64,000 nt of DNA, from positions 19,477,879 through 19,541,878 of the forward strand of contig JARZZO010000003.1 in assembly GCA_030544215.1 (NCBI GenBank). The letters are read 5' to 3'. The notes below the pieces were generated by a model. That model saw only the letters and a program-made list of their open reading frames with translations. It did not search any database and was not told the origin of the DNA. Source of the DNA: Zantedeschia hybrid cultivar (lineage: Eukaryota; Streptophyta; Magnoliopsida; Alismatales; Araceae). Of this stretch, positions 1 through 11,880 are shown one piece after another. The number at the start of each line of letters is the position of its first letter. The stretch's first letter is position 1. Position numbers and translations under genes: made by a program.

Positions 1-1090
1 CAGTGCGTCAGCCACGCGGTTCTCCACACCCGCCTTGTGAGTCAGGACGAATGTATAAGCTTGAAGAAATTCAACCCATCGACTGTGTCTCGAGTTTAGC
101 TTCTTCTGGGCATGGAGAAACCGGAGCGCCTCATGGTCAGAGTATAATACGAAATCCTGCGGTAGCAGATAGTGTCTCCAATACCTCAAAGCCTGCACTA
201 CCGCATAGAACTCCTTGTCATAGGTGTACTTCAGCTTAGCATCATTCAATTTCTCGCTGAAGTATGCTATGGGATGGCCCTCCTGGCTCAAAACCCCACC
301 TATGCCGACACCAGAAGCGTCGCAAGAGACCTCAAACACCCTCGAAAAATCAGGCAAACGAAGGACAGGTGCTTGGGTCATGCGCTCCTTGATGTCACGA
401 AAGGCTGAAGCAGCAGCCTTCGTCCACAGAAAGGCTCCCTTCCGAATGCAATCAGTGATCGGAGCCGTGATGGAGCTGAATCCGCGAATAAATCGGCGGT
501 AGAACGTCGCTAAGCCGTGAAAACTCCGCGCATCATGGATAGACTGCGGCTCAGGCCATTCTACCACCGCTCTGATCTTTTCGGGATCAGCGGAGACGCC
601 CTCAGAAAACACGATGAACCCTAAGAAGATCACTTGATCTGTCATAAATGCGCACTTCTTAAGGTTCTCATACAAGCTCTCTCGACGAAGAGTAATGCAC
701 ACCTGCCGAAGGTGCTCCACGTGGTCCTCCCTAGAACGGCTATAGATAAGTATATCATCAAAGTATACGACCAAAAATGTGCCAATGAACGGTCGTAATA
801 CCTGAGTCATGAGCCGCATGAAGGTACTAGGGGCGTTGGACAAGCCAAAGGGCATGACCAACCACTCATAAAGTCCATCCTTCGTCTTGAAAGCTGTCTT
901 CCACTCATCCCCAGGTCTAATCCGAACCTGGTGATAGCCACTCTTCAGATCGATCTTGGAAAATACAGTGGCTCCCGCCATCATATCAAGCATGTCGTCG
1001 AGGCGGGGAATGGGAAGACGGTATCTCACCGTGATGCGGTTGATCGCGCGACTATCCACGCACATTCTTCAAGTGCCATCTTTCTTTGGA
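1..1090 (-). pseudogene. gypsy reverse transcriptase/RNase H (open to window edge)
   Basis: RNA-dependent DNA polymerase and RNase H of the gypsy element, made as part of a polyprotein. Read on the minus strand it contains [20 protein letters not shown] (RT palm), MPFGLSNAP, the catalytic VVYFDD near 768-751, and an RNase H start ([13 protein letters not shown]) around 340-300. The frame is open from about 1090 to the window edge. It is separated from the upstream protease frame by a frameshift near 1080-1100, where the expected PKKDGTWR segment is garbled. It is therefore probably inactive, despite well kept catalytic motifs. Confidence 0.88.
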
Positions 1091-2636
1091 GCAAGATTGC
1101 GGGGACGGCGTAGGGACTCATGCTCTCGCGAATGGAGCCCCTCGCCAGGAGTTCCTCAATTTGCCTCTGGAGCTCAGAATGCTCCTTAGGATTCATGCGA
1201 TAGTGTGGCAGGTTGGGTAGGGTGGCTCCCGGAATCAGGTCGATGGCGTGCTGGATGTCACGCATAGGAGGAAGACCTTCCGGAAGATCCTTAGGAAAGA
1301 TATCCTGAAACTCCTGGAGAAGAGAGGTGACCTCGGTAGGGTGCTCACTCGGGGTCTCGGCAGTAACCTCTCTAACCGCTAAAAGAAACACATGATCACT
1401 CTCAGTCAAATCATACTCAAGCTCCCTGGCAGAGATAAGCTGTAAAGCTACAGTAGATGGTGTGCCAAGGAGGGAAGGCTCGCGAGTGCTGGTAATGTCC
1501 GATCTGGTCGGACGGGAACTGGAACATGTGCTCGCCAGAGCCGTGCTGAGAGTGGTAGCTGAGCTAACAGGCGTGGTGCTAGAAGGGGTAGCACCACCTG
1601 AAGGAGGTGAAGGGGTACTCGGGGATGCTGAAGAACTCCCCTGAGAAGTACCCTGCTGAGAGGACGCCCTAGGTCGGGAGGGCTGCAAAGTGATGAGCAG
1701 GTCGCCGTATTGGAATATGCAAGTGTTGGACCGGCCCTCCAGGGTCGCGTCCATATCATACAACCACGGCTTGCCAAGAATAAGACTCCCGACCTCCATA
1801 GGAAGAATATCACACCAGATCTCGTCCTCATATGGTGGGAAGTGAATGGGAACAAGGCACCTCGTCTGGATGGGAATGGAAGTAGAATCCACCCAAGAAA
1901 CTCTGTAAGGACGAGGGTGACCAACAACAGCCAACCCAAGGCGTGCGACGGCATTAGTGGAGATTGCGTTGATGCAACTACCACTATCAATGATCACCTT
2001 GCACACCTTGTCATCAACACGGTAGTAGGTGTGAAAGATAGTAGTGCGGCGCCAATCATCACACACCCTCGGCTGGGTCAGGATGCATCTAACCACGCCA
2101 ATCCTATCCTCACTAGGACGCTCCTCATTATCACCATCCTACAGAAACTGAGCCTGGATGCAACCCACGATCTCACCCTCAGAGTGGAAATCATCCGCCA
2201 TCTCATCTCCAGCCTCATAGCTCACAGGCTGCAATGCGGGCTGGTACTCCTCTGGGTCCACCTCTCCCATAACCATGGCCCTAGTCGGACACTGAGACTT
2301 GAAATGTCCAAATCCCTGACAATTGTAACACCGAATACGGGATCCGCCCTCCTGGGAGGACTCTCCTCTAATCGGGGCCTTCCCCTTATCCTCCCGTCTA
2401 GGTGGCGGGGTTCCCACAGGGGGCCGGTAAGGCGGGCACTGGGTCTCTCTGGGGAAAACGAGGGCGAGAGGGGGGGTCTTGACGACTGGGGTCAGCAGGC
2501 CTGAAGGCCGGAGCTCTCTGTGGCACCCCCGGGGTGGCGCGCTGATCGATGGGACGCTGGTAGGGCGGCCGAGTACGTGGGGGTGAATCCACCTCAAGCT
2601 CAAACTACTCCATCTCTCTCGCGACCTGATAGGCAT
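1091..2636 (-). pseudogene. gypsy zinc knuckle, protease and RT N-terminus
   Basis: The upstream part (about 2636-2139) has an R/P-rich linker and one CCHC zinc knuckle, CYNCQGFGHFKSQC, typical of the gag C-terminus. The following frame (2096-1026) carries the aspartic protease active site IIDSGSCINAIS, a Ser/Thr-rich linker, then the start of reverse transcriptase with LPEGLPPMRDIQHAIDL and HYRMNPKEHSELQRQIEELL. These are standard gypsy modules in standard order. The two frames are offset near 2100-2140, so the polyprotein is broken here as well. Confidence 0.85.
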
Positions 2637-3974
2637 GCTCGATGGTCGTCACATGCTGACGGAACAGTTCCTGCTGATACACACGACGTAGACCCTTTCG
2701 AAAGCGGGAAAGAGTCAACGCGCTCTCCTCTCGAGCCCCACATCTCATCAGGTACTCATCAAACTCGGCAATGTACTCAGAAACAGTGCAAGTCCCCTGC
2801 GAGATGCTCTGCCACCTATCAATGAGGTGGTGGCGGTAAGTCGGGGGAAGGTATTTCTCTCTCAGCTTAACCTTCATGTCTTCCCACGACTCAATGGGAT
2901 AATGCCGACGCTGCTCAAGAAGGTCCTCGACATTCGACCAATAGGTTTGTGCCTGGCCTGTCAGCTTCATCATGGCGAACCGAGCTCGCCGAGCGTCGAC
3001 CAATAGGTCTGTGCCTGGCCTGTCAGCTTCATCATGGCGAACCGAGCTCGCCGAGCGTCAGTCATACCCATCCAATCGAAGTAGCGGTTCATGCTGGCCT
3101 CCCAATCAAGATAGACCTTCGGGTCAAAGGACCCGTCAAAAGTGGGTGCATCCGCACGAGCGGCCCGACGGTCATCCAGGTCCCTCGGGACGTGATGGGG
3201 CCTCCGCTCCTCCTCAAAATCATCCCGATCGTCCAGATCATCCCGATCCCTCGGACGTCGATGGCGTCTAGGCGCCTCACCAAACTCAGGCGGAACCCTT
3301 CGGGCGTACCGATCATACCGATCACCTCGATCATATCGCTCAGCTTGGTCAGCTCGATCGCGACGGTCGTGTCGATCCTCTCGATCGGGTCGATCGAATC
3401 GCACGTCCTGACCGCGTCGCTCTAACCGATCATCACGGTCACGAAGATCCCAGTGATCATAACGATCAATCACATCCACCTGACGCCTCGCGCGTCTCTG
3501 ATCGGCGCCCTCAAACCTCTCACGCTGCCTATGATGCCTCAACTGTCTACGCGCAGCAACCTGGTCTATCAACTCCTCACGCAGATCATAATCAACCCCG
3601 TCATCGGCAAGACGCCGATCGTCAACAGGATCAGCCCTCGGAAGGGCCTCATCATGAGGAACATGGACGGCCGGAACAGGATGTCCCGGGTGACGGGGAA
3701 CTGGGGCATGGGCAAGGACCCCTGGAGCACCCCTGTGACCTGCTAGGTCCTGAATCGTACGCTCCGAATCATCAACTCGGTTCTCACCAGAGCGGTTCGA
3801 ACCTCCCCCGTTCGCCTGGCGCTGGTCCCACAAATCCATGCGCTGCACGAGCCGACTAACTGTCGCGGCTAAATCCGAAACATCCGGGGACCCCGCCTGC
3901 GAACCTGACGCAGGTGCAAACATGTGGAAAATCGCACTGCTACGGGTGGGCATGCAAGGCAGACAGAGTGACAA
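2605..3974 (-). pseudogene. gypsy gag, split by a 62-bp duplication
   Basis: Capsid-type protein of the gypsy element. The N-terminal frame (from about 3974, or an internal Met) is unusually rich in Arg and Asp (repeated DRYD/RDRD-like stretches). It is followed by the gag core FDGSFDPKVYLDWEASMNRY and MKLTGQAQTYW. The frame then breaks; the core resumes as LLEQRRHYPIESWEDMK and YLPPTYRHHLIDRWQSISQG down to 2605. The break coincides with the tandem duplication at 2936-3059, whose 62-bp unit is not a multiple of three. Confidence 0.87.
2936..3059. repeat. 62-bp tandem duplication in gypsy gag
   Basis: Two adjacent near-identical 62-bp copies (2936-2997 and 2998-3059), both starting gaccaataggt and ending cgagcgtc. 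They differ by about one base, so the duplication is young. It shifts the gag frame. Confidence 0.93.
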
Positions 3975-4126
3975 CGTGCATCAACTGACACCTAAACGAC
4001 TAACATGCATAATATGGATCAACTAAACACAATGATATACTAACTAGATGGAGACACGCTAAAACTAACAAGATGAATAAGATAAATAGATGAAAATGCA
4101 ACAAAGACGCCCTAGCCACAACCTAC

Positions 4127-4139
4127 GGCTCTGATACCA
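4127..4139 (-). promoter_or_regulatory. primer-binding site (initiator Met-tRNA type)
   Basis: The minus strand reads TGGTATCAGAGCC, complementary to the 3' end of plant initiator methionine tRNA. It sits four bases inside the LTR end at 4144 and fixes the element's orientation. Confidence 0.88.
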
Positions 4140-4143
4140 AAAC

Positions 4144-5791
4144 TGACGCGGGACGACTACCGAAACGGGTCCGAACTAGTGTCACGATCCGAGATCAGCA
4201 AATGTAGTGTACGGGTACGGCAAACACTCATCGAAAATCCATCTTTTCATGAAGATAACTACGCAATGTAAGCCGCACGCAACTCGAGTATCGTCCGCTC
4301 ACAGTGATAAAATAACAGGATCGATGGCAGTGAGAACCACCAACGCTAGGGCAACGTCAACGCATGCAATATTTTCAAATGGTGACTTCGGGAGGGATCA
4401 CTCACAAACCGGCAGCAAATATCAAATATATATAGCTAAGGATCCTAACTCACTGGCACGGGAACATTCATGTTCATATAATAAACGAGCAAGTCAAAAA
4501 AAAGGACAAGGACCACTCCGAACTAACCGGCCCACTGTCAAGTAGGGTTCCGAATGTGTACGACGTAAATCGGCGAGCTCGTCAGCATCCTCATAACATG
4601 TCACGGTTCTGGACGCTAGGGGAGTTGATCGCCTGAGTTGCTCTTGGGCTCACATAGACCTCACCCGCAGATCGGGTTCGGGTCGCGGGCTGCAGGGAAG
4701 GGAGCCGTTGCGGACAGCCCCGTGTGATGGCCGTCAGGCCCGGGTGCAGCAACCGGCGGCGGCTGGTCTGGTTCCGGCGTGCGGCAGAGAGAGAACCCGC
4801 CGGGATACTTGGCGACTGGAGCCTGCGGACGGCGTGAACAGGGGAAGGAAGAGAGCCCGGAGGGTGGGCGTGGAGATGTTGGCAGGCCACGTCCTGTTCT
4901 GGAAACAGCCAAGGCTGGCGGGAGGGTTCTTCCAGGGCCTGGCGTGCGGCGGGGAGGGACTGCGGTGCTCGCGGGAATCGGAGGGCGGCGGTGAGGGTCC
5001 GCTGAGCTGCTGAACCGTGGGGAGGGGAGCTCGCGGGGGCGGGATCTCTGGAACCTGCGTGTGTTGGCCGAGCCGCAGGGGAGGATTCCCCGGGGCCTGA
5101 CGTGCGGTGAAGCCGACGGTGGGGGAGGAAACTCGCGGGAAGAGGAGCCTCCGTGACCTGCGTGCGACGGCGGAGCCGCAGGGGGGGTGGTCCACCGGGG
5201 CCTGCGAGCGGTGGAAGCCAGCGGAAGGGGGAGGAAGCTCGCGGGAAGAGGGGCCTCCGCGGCCTGCGTGCGACGGCGGAGCCGCAGGGAAGGTCCTCCG
5301 GGGCCTGCGAGCGACGGCGGAGCCGCAGGGGATGGTCCTCCGGGACCTGCGAGCGGTGGAAGCCGGCGGAAGGGCCCCGGGTAGGCTCCGTCAGGGCTAC
5401 GGGGAAGGTGTGGGAGCCGTGCGGTTGGCTTCCAGTGGGCGGCTCCTCGCAGGGATAGCCGGCGGCAGCGCAGAGAGGGAGAGAAGGAATGCTGACGTGG
5501 TGGGGAAATCACGCCGAGAGGGAGAGGGAGGGAGGAGGAGGAAGACGAGGGGGAGGGAGAAGAAGCATAGAGAAACCGATGGCCAATCGCACATGCACGA
5601 GGCGGCGGCTGCAAATTTTCTATTCAAATTCTTCAATGCCCTCCAAAAGAGGCTACAGTGCCTTAAATAGAATAAAAAAATCCTAATAGCCACCTAATGA
5701 AGCAAATGACGTAATTAGCCCTAACACAATGCAGAAAATGCTAAATAAATAAAAAAGGAGATAACTGGGCCTCATAATGGGCCTTACATCA
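4144..5791 (-). repeat. gypsy 5' LTR (about 1.65 kb)
   Basis: The inner edge is set by the primer-binding site. On the minus strand the LTR would begin TGATGTAAGGCCC and end CCCGCGTCA, the same TGATG...C(A/G)TCA pattern as the LTRs at 6416 and 18767. The outer edge is inferred from that pattern, since the partner LTR lies outside the window. The middle is very GC-rich and repetitive. Long Arg/Pro-rich open frames here are by-products of composition. Confidence 0.65.
5100..5390. repeat. GC-rich tandem repeats inside gypsy LTR
   Basis: Imperfect repeats of a unit containing ggcctgcgtgcgacgg and cggagccgcagg, with partial units in between. They make both strands look open over hundreds of bases. 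Confidence 0.7.
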
Positions 5792-6199
5792 GTCCTAACT
5801 ACTCCTCAATACAATAAACTCATGCCAACACTAGGGAGACCCATCGTCGAGCCACAGAGATGCTGGGTAGGCTGCAGTCGTCCTCCTCCGACGGTACACG
5901 CGAGTCGAGTCGAACCGGGTCCATGCGCGGGTGTCCTCACCACAGTGGCTCTGTTCCCTTGTCTATTTTCCTCCCCATATTTTTCTTTTTGCTCTCTTTC
6001 TTGTGATTCTTAATTCTTTAAAAAACAACATGGTAGATGGTACCATAGCGATCTTGGCAAAGAAAAAAAGAGAAGTTGTGCTAGCTGATGGAGATGGCAG
6101 AAAGAAAGTCCGGCCTCTGCCTAGGGTTTAGTTGAGCCTTAATGAAGCGATCAAAGGCTGATATTAGGAGGTGCACAAGATCTTGGAGTCTGAGGTTTG
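5792..6199. other. spacer between gypsy LTR and copia LTR
   Basis: No gene or recognised element is seen. It could be host intron or intergenic sequence, or an unresolved extension of the gypsy LTR. Confidence 0.4.
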
Positions 6200-6903
6200 T
6201 GTAGTGGCAATCATAAATGAGAGGGCATTTTGGTCTTTTTATATTTTCCTTGTAAGTATTTTGAGGGTAGCTAGTGTCTTTTCTTATTTCTCTGTTTAGC
6301 CCCTATTATGAGGGGTGCTTTTGTCCTTGTAATATTATAAACTTGCTGCCATAATGAATAAAAGGGAGAGAGAGAGATATGCGGACAGCAGTGCTTATGC
6401 ATGTGGCTGCACACATGATGCGGGACGAAGGGGAAGAGGGGGGGAATGGGAGAGGGATCCTGCCGGCCTTACACCGGCAGGGAGAGATTCTCCGGTGTCG
6501 CACTGGGGAGAGGAAGGGGCCTGGCGTCACACCAGTTAGGATACCTCAACGTCGCACCGAGGAAGAGGGATAGGACCTCCGTCACAGAGGCAACAATCGA
6601 ACAAACATGTAATTTTTTTTTTCTTCAACCAAATCTTCTTCCTTTATTTCTGGAACAAGATACATATATAGATGGTAACTCCTGACCCTAGAGATTCCAT
6701 CTGACTCTAGGACTTCCCTTATAACTCCTAGAAAATAAAAAGACATAATGGGCCATAAGTTGGCCTAATAAAAGCAAAAGGGAATGGGAGAGGGCCATTT
6801 GCTTTGTATCCTGCATCAACACATGGCTGCCTCCCCCTCCTCCTCATGTTCTCTTCTTCTTTCATTGTCTTCTAGGATTTTTTTTGACTCCGGATCTTCA
6901 ATA
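6200..6903 (+). repeat. copia 5' LTR, split by a solo LTR
   Basis: It matches the 3' LTR at 18244: shared gagagggcattttg, tattttgagggtagctagtg and cttgctgcc. Both begin at a TGTAGTGGCA/TATAGTTGCA position. The inner edge is set by the PBS-like sequence after ggatcttca. The solo LTR accounts for 6416-6823. Confidence 0.75.
6416..6818 (-). repeat. solo LTR (403 bp) with 5-bp TSD ACACA
   Basis: It begins tgatgcgggac and ends cctgcatca, flanked by ACACA on both sides (6411-6415 and 6819-6823). By comparison with the element at 18767 the LTR reads on the minus strand (TGATGCAGG ... CCCGCATCA). Internal sequence has been lost by LTR-LTR recombination. Confidence 0.85.
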
Positions 6904-7393
6904 TGGTACTAGAACCCATGGTTACCAACCGGGCCACGGACCCCGTATTTGTAGTCTACGTGACAGAACCTAAAATCGGCCTACACGTGATGGGGCGTGT
7001 TAGAATAGTCATGCCTACTCTACTTATTGCCTTAAAGTTTTGAGTTGGATGGCCCAATAACTTCAATATGGAGAGTGATCCTAAAGGAAAGAGGACTAGT
7101 CATCAAAACCACGTTCTCTTCTTTCTTCCTGCTATAGTACCGTGCTACAGTATCACGCTACAGTACTGTGCTACAGTACTCTTCTCTTCTCTGTGTAATC
7201 ACCCCGCGGTGATTCCTCTTGCTCGGTCTTCTCTCTAGAGGGGTGCAGTGGTTCATGCCTCTGGAAACACTGTCTTTAGTGTGGCCCTGTCTCGTAGTGT
7301 TCGGAAGTCTCCGACACTTTTGTGCAAGCCGTATTATATCTCTGCAAATCATTTTCTCTGCAATCATCGTGATTGACATATTGCATCACCACA

Positions 7394-8340
7394 ATGTCTA
7401 CCGTCTCGGATCCGACTTCAACGCCGGTGACCTCTGAAGGTCTGGTTTCTCTAGTGATATCCTCTCTTCATCCTGAGAAACATGATCATCATTCTCTTTA
7501 GATGACCACGGTCAAGTTGAGCTCTTCAAATTATTGTTTCTGGGCAATCTCTGCTCATATTTTCTTTGGCGACAAAGGGAAGCTAGGGTTTATTGATGGC
7601 TTTGCTGCTGCTCCTCTTGTTATAGATCCCAAGCGAGCCTCTTGGGATGTGGATAACAGCCTTGTCATGGGTTGGATCATTAACTCTGTTAGCCCCGATA
7701 CCCCGCATTTGATTATGTATGCATCTACAACAGTTTAGATGTGGTCCTTGCTAGAGAAATTGTATGAACAACAAAGTAACATCGCCCCGACTTATCAGTT
7801 AACAGGTGAGATTCAATCTCTCAAACAAGATAGACGCTTAGTTACAACTTACTTCAGCGAGTTGAAAATCAAATGGCAAGAACTTGATTCGTACATGCAA
7901 TATAAATGGAACTGCATTGAAGATCAAGCTCTGCACCTGAGGCATGTTGAGTTCACAAAAGTTTTCAAATTCCTTGCCGGCATCGATGCTCACTATGACA
8001 TGCTACGGGGACAGCTCCTTTCTACAGATGTGTTCCTCTCTGGAAGTTGTTTTCTTAAAAATTCTGCATAAAGAGGGCCGTCGCCAAGTGATGACTACTT
8101 TACCACTGCTCTCCCTTCCCAAGGAGGTGGTGAATTTGTGGCTCTTGTGACTAAAAAGGCTCCTTCATCTTCTAAACAAAAAGGCAAAGGGACCAAACAT
8201 TGTACGCATTGCAACCGGGATAATCATGATGTTGATTTCTATTAGGAACTCTATCTGGAGAAGAAGGCTAAGAAGTTTAAGACTAGCAGTGATAAGGCAG
8301 GCCGTGCTGTAAAATGCAATGGTGCTGCTTCGCCACCCAC
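7394..8340 (+). pseudogene. copia gag remnant
   Basis: Gag-like protein with the copia features VKLSSSNYCFWAISAHIFFG (capsid start), MWSLLEKLYEQQSN, LTGEIQSLKQDRRLVTTYFS and FLAGIDAHYDMLRGQLL. In-frame stops occur near 7500 and 7736, with further breaks after 8071. A degraded zinc-knuckle-like stretch (HCTHCNRDNHDVDFYxE) lies near 8200. It is not functional. Confidence 0.87.
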
Positions 8341-8509
8341 TAGTACCACCCCGAGGGTGTCTACTAAGGGTGGTTCCTCCTCATCTCAGTTGCCATTGCT
8401 GTCCACTTCTAACATTGTTTGCCTACAAAAGATTCTTTCTCAGTTTGGTCAGATGAGTTCTCCTTTTTCAGGTATTGTCGAGTCAGCACTTAGTGCTAGT
8501 ACTATACAT

Positions 8510-10990
8510 CCTCAGTCTAGTCCCTACGTTATTGACTATGGGGCTACAGACCACATGACTGGTACCTCCACTCACATCACTTCTTATTCCTTATCTCCTG
8601 GTCAGGACAAGGTGACCATTGCTGATGGCACCCAATGTAACCAAGTCGGAATTCAGAAAAAAAATCGGCCTTAGGAAAGATCTTACATATCATAATTACT
8701 CATGAAAAAATCGAGAATGAATCTTTTATTTTTTACTAATTATATTAATATATAAATATGAATCAAATGTCAAAAGAAAATATAGTAATGAGTAACAAAG
8801 AATATAAAGATAAATAAAGACACCAAACCTAAGAAATGACATAAGCTCAAATGTCAACAATATACCTGAACTAAATTAACTTGAGAAAGATTAAAAGATT
8901 AAGCACATATTATCACCAGGAAATTTTGAGACCACGAATAACATGTTGCTTATTTTGAATTTTAAATAAAGCTAAGATCATAAAAAGCATATCATTTCAC
9001 ACTTCAAAAACTAAAAATAGACTATATAACCTTTCCAACTTCAAAGTGAGATACAAGAAATGACGAGCAAGTAGCCAGCAAACCCAGCACCTTGGACTTC
9101 AACGCTTGGACTTTGAGAAATTGGTGACGGTGATTGGTAAGTGAGATAGAGTTGTAGGCAAGAAACGTGGACATTGCACATCCTGATCAGATCAGACCCT
9201 ACAGCCTTGTGGGTATCTCATATTTGGTGGAGCTTGGTCGGATGATCAATAGGATTTAGGGGTTTAAGGAATCTCCAGATGGGAGAACGCTTACCGTCTG
9301 GAGGTCTTTTGCAGCCTCTTTAATGAGTCGACGACAAGGGGGTTAAAGATGCCGGTGATCGAGGTTGCTGGTGATCCCCGGAGATGCCACCCCACCGCAG
9401 TCGACTAGTGACGAGCAAACCCTAGAGAGGTGAGGCATGAATGGGGCAGGGCTAAACCAAAGGGGGAAGGGTAACTGGGTGCGTGTTCACATGCAGAGTT
9501 AACAGAGGGAACTTCGTGCGCCAGCCCCTAAAAAATCTGCCGACTTTTTCAATAACCCGATTTAAATAATGAATTTCCATTTTAATTGCGAACGATACAA
9601 TTTTTTGAAAAAATTGGATTTAATACGGGAAAACATCTCCTAGACGAAAACATCTGATTTAATCGTGATTTTTTGAAAAAACTGCCGATTTATGTTACAC
9701 TGATGGAACCCGAGCCACTATTGCTGGCAAGGGGTCCATCCACCTAAATGATCGCTTAGTCCTCCCTATTGCTCTCATGTACCTGCCTCGTCCATTAATC
9801 TTTTTTCTGTGAGTGTCACTACTAAATCCCTTAATTGTTCTGTGACATTTTCCCCTACATATTGTGTTTTTCAGGACTCGCAGACACAAAAGACGATTGG
9901 GAGTGGTCGTGAAGTGGATGGTCTCTACCATTTTGAACTCAGAGGATGTGTGGCTTTTCAGTCTTCTATATGTAGCAAAAGAAATCAGTCTCTCGGAGAT
10001 ATCTATCTTTGGCATTCTTGGCTTGGTCATTTATCTTTTAGGTCACTTAGGATTTTGTTCCCATATATGTTTTCTACTGAGTCCTTAGAGTCTTTACAGT
10101 GTCAAGTTTGTCAACTCTCCAAATATTGTAGAACTACTTTTTCAGTATCAATGAAACAGAGTTATGCTCCATTTGATCTTGTTCACTCTGAAGTTTGAGG
10201 TCCTTCCTTGATTTTTTCTATGGATGGACATCGCTATTTTTTATCTTTCATTGATGACTATTCTCATTATTATTGGCTTTATCTCCTTTATTCTCGAAAG
10301 GAAGTACCTTGACTTGTCCAAGTGTTCTGTAGAATGGTGGAGACTCCATTTGATCATAAGGTAAAAATCTTCCGATCTGACAATGCTTGTGAGTACTTTG
10401 AAAAAAAAAAAAAAATCTTTATGGAAGATGCTGACATTATTCATGAATCATCATGTGCTTATACACCTCAACAAAATGGGGTGGTCGAACAGAAGAATAG
10501 ACATCTTTTTGAAGTATCTAGAGCACTTCTCTTCCACCAAAATCTACCAAAAAAAATTTGGGAGGCGACAGTTCTTCATGCCTCCTATCTTAATAGGATG
10601 ACATCCTGCACTCTAGACAATCGGATTCCCTCTCTCATTCTCCATCTATCTGAACCCTTGTTTCTACTTCCGCTTTATGTTTTTGGATGCTTGTGCTTCA
10701 TTCATTGGTTAACACCTAGTGCCACCAAACTTGACCCTAGGGCTGTCCGGAAAATTTATTTGGGTATTTTCCCTACTCATAGAGACTATAAATGTTTGGA
10801 TCCCCACACCAGTCGGAAGTACATTATAAAAGATGTAACCTTTTTTGAGCAGCAGTCCTATTTTTCTCATGTTTCCTCTCAAGGGGAGAAAATTCCTAGT
10901 CTCTCCTCGATCTCCTTGCCCGTGGTGTCTCCTATTATACTAGTATCTCCTGAGCTGGTTGGTGCTACTAAAACTCAGACTAATTTGCCC
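8510..10990 (+). pseudogene. copia protease and integrase remnant, split by a DNA element
   Basis: The protease part has YVIDYGATDHMTG (D-Y/S-G-A active site) up to ADGTQCN at 8640. The frame resumes past the inserted element (8643-9691) with a repeated DGTRATIAGKGSIHLNDRL-type segment. The integrase pre-domain LWHSWLGHLSFRSL, the core FIDDYSHYYWLYL, IFRSDNACEYF and YTPQQNGVVEQKNRHL (D,D,E core), and the C-terminal VFGCLCFIHWL and PRAVRKIYLGI follow. Stops interrupt near 10198 and 10312. Confidence 0.88.
8643..9691. mobile_element. non-autonomous DNA element (about 1.05 kb) in copia protease
   Basis: It interrupts the copia protease frame exactly. The ends resemble an imperfect inverted repeat (AAGTCGG at left; AAATCGG read inward from right), flanked by ATGTAACC and ATGTTACA, which could be a decayed 8-bp TSD (6/8). 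No coding sequence is seen; the interior is AT-rich with aaaaaatcg-type motifs near both ends. The size and TSD suggest hAT, but this is not certain. Confidence 0.6.
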
Positions 10991-11598
10991 TTGCAGACAT
11001 ACTCACAGGGCACTTGAAAAAGAGAGATTCCACCACTCTCAGGAACTGTTGTACCCACAGGTTCACACTCTGGTGAGTTTATCTTTGAGCTTGACCTTCC
11101 TACTGCTCTCAGGAAAGACTCAAGAGCATATACTCGTCACCTTATTTCTTGTTTTGTTTCTTACTTGAGGTTATCATCTAGTTATTATTCATTTTTTACT
11201 ACCATTTCTTCATATCACATACCTCACTCTTATTCTGAGGCAGCTAAAGATCCCAAGTGAGTACAAGCAAAGAATGAAGAATTGGCAGCTCTACATAAAA
11301 ATGGCACCTGGGAGTTGGTGGATCCGCCCAAGGCATGGATTACGAAATCGGCCGATTCTGATTGGAATCGGCGGGTTCCAATCCGATTCGGAGGGGATTT
11401 CACTGTTCTCCCCCCCCCCCCACACCGATTTCCACAAAAAAAAGAGGTGTGAATCGGTCCAAATTGGACCAAATCACTCCTGAAACGCTGCTAGCTGCTG
11501 CCCTTCCGCCCTTCCCCCAGCGCCTCCCCCTCCCCCGACCACCGCCGCCACTCGCCACATGTCCCCCCGCCCCCCGCCACTGCCGGACGTCTGCCGCC

Positions 11599-11601
<3 letters not shown>

Positions 11602-11642
<41 letters not shown>
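11602..11642. repeat. (CT)n microsatellite
   Basis: About 20 uninterrupted CT units inside the non-autonomous hAT. Confidence 0.95.
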
Positions 11643-11644
<2 letters not shown>

Positions 11645-11880
11645 AGATCTCAACTGAAAGAAGGGGGTTTTCACCCCCTCATCATCGGCCGACTGCGAGC
11701 CACCGTCACCGTAGACGTTGGATTTTGTTTCTGCGTCTCGATCCGAGTTTAGGTATATTTCGATCTATTTTTTTTTAAATTCTCAAAAAATTAGAAATGA
11801 TGTATGATTGTATACATTGTGTAGATCTATTAATATTTAGGTTCAAAAAATATTTTTAACATGTTGATTAGACAAAATCC

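Larger units (their letters stand above)
1..5791 (-). mobile_element. Ty3/gypsy LTR retrotransposon, 3' part outside window
   Basis: The order on the minus strand is 5' LTR (5791-4144), primer-binding site, gag, zinc knuckle, aspartic protease, reverse transcriptase and RNase H, running off the left edge before integrase. Protease ahead of reverse transcriptase, the FDD motif in the RT and the RNase H placement fit the Ty3/gypsy superfamily. Coding parts are split by a tandem duplication in gag and at least one frameshift between protease and RT, so this copy is defective. It lies downstream of the last recognised PHYLLO exon, in the same orientation. Confidence 0.9.

Noticed and set aside
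4591..5693. Long Pro/Arg/Gly-rich frames on both strands
   Set aside because: GC-rich tandem repeats inside an LTR; no recognisable domain and no coding signature.
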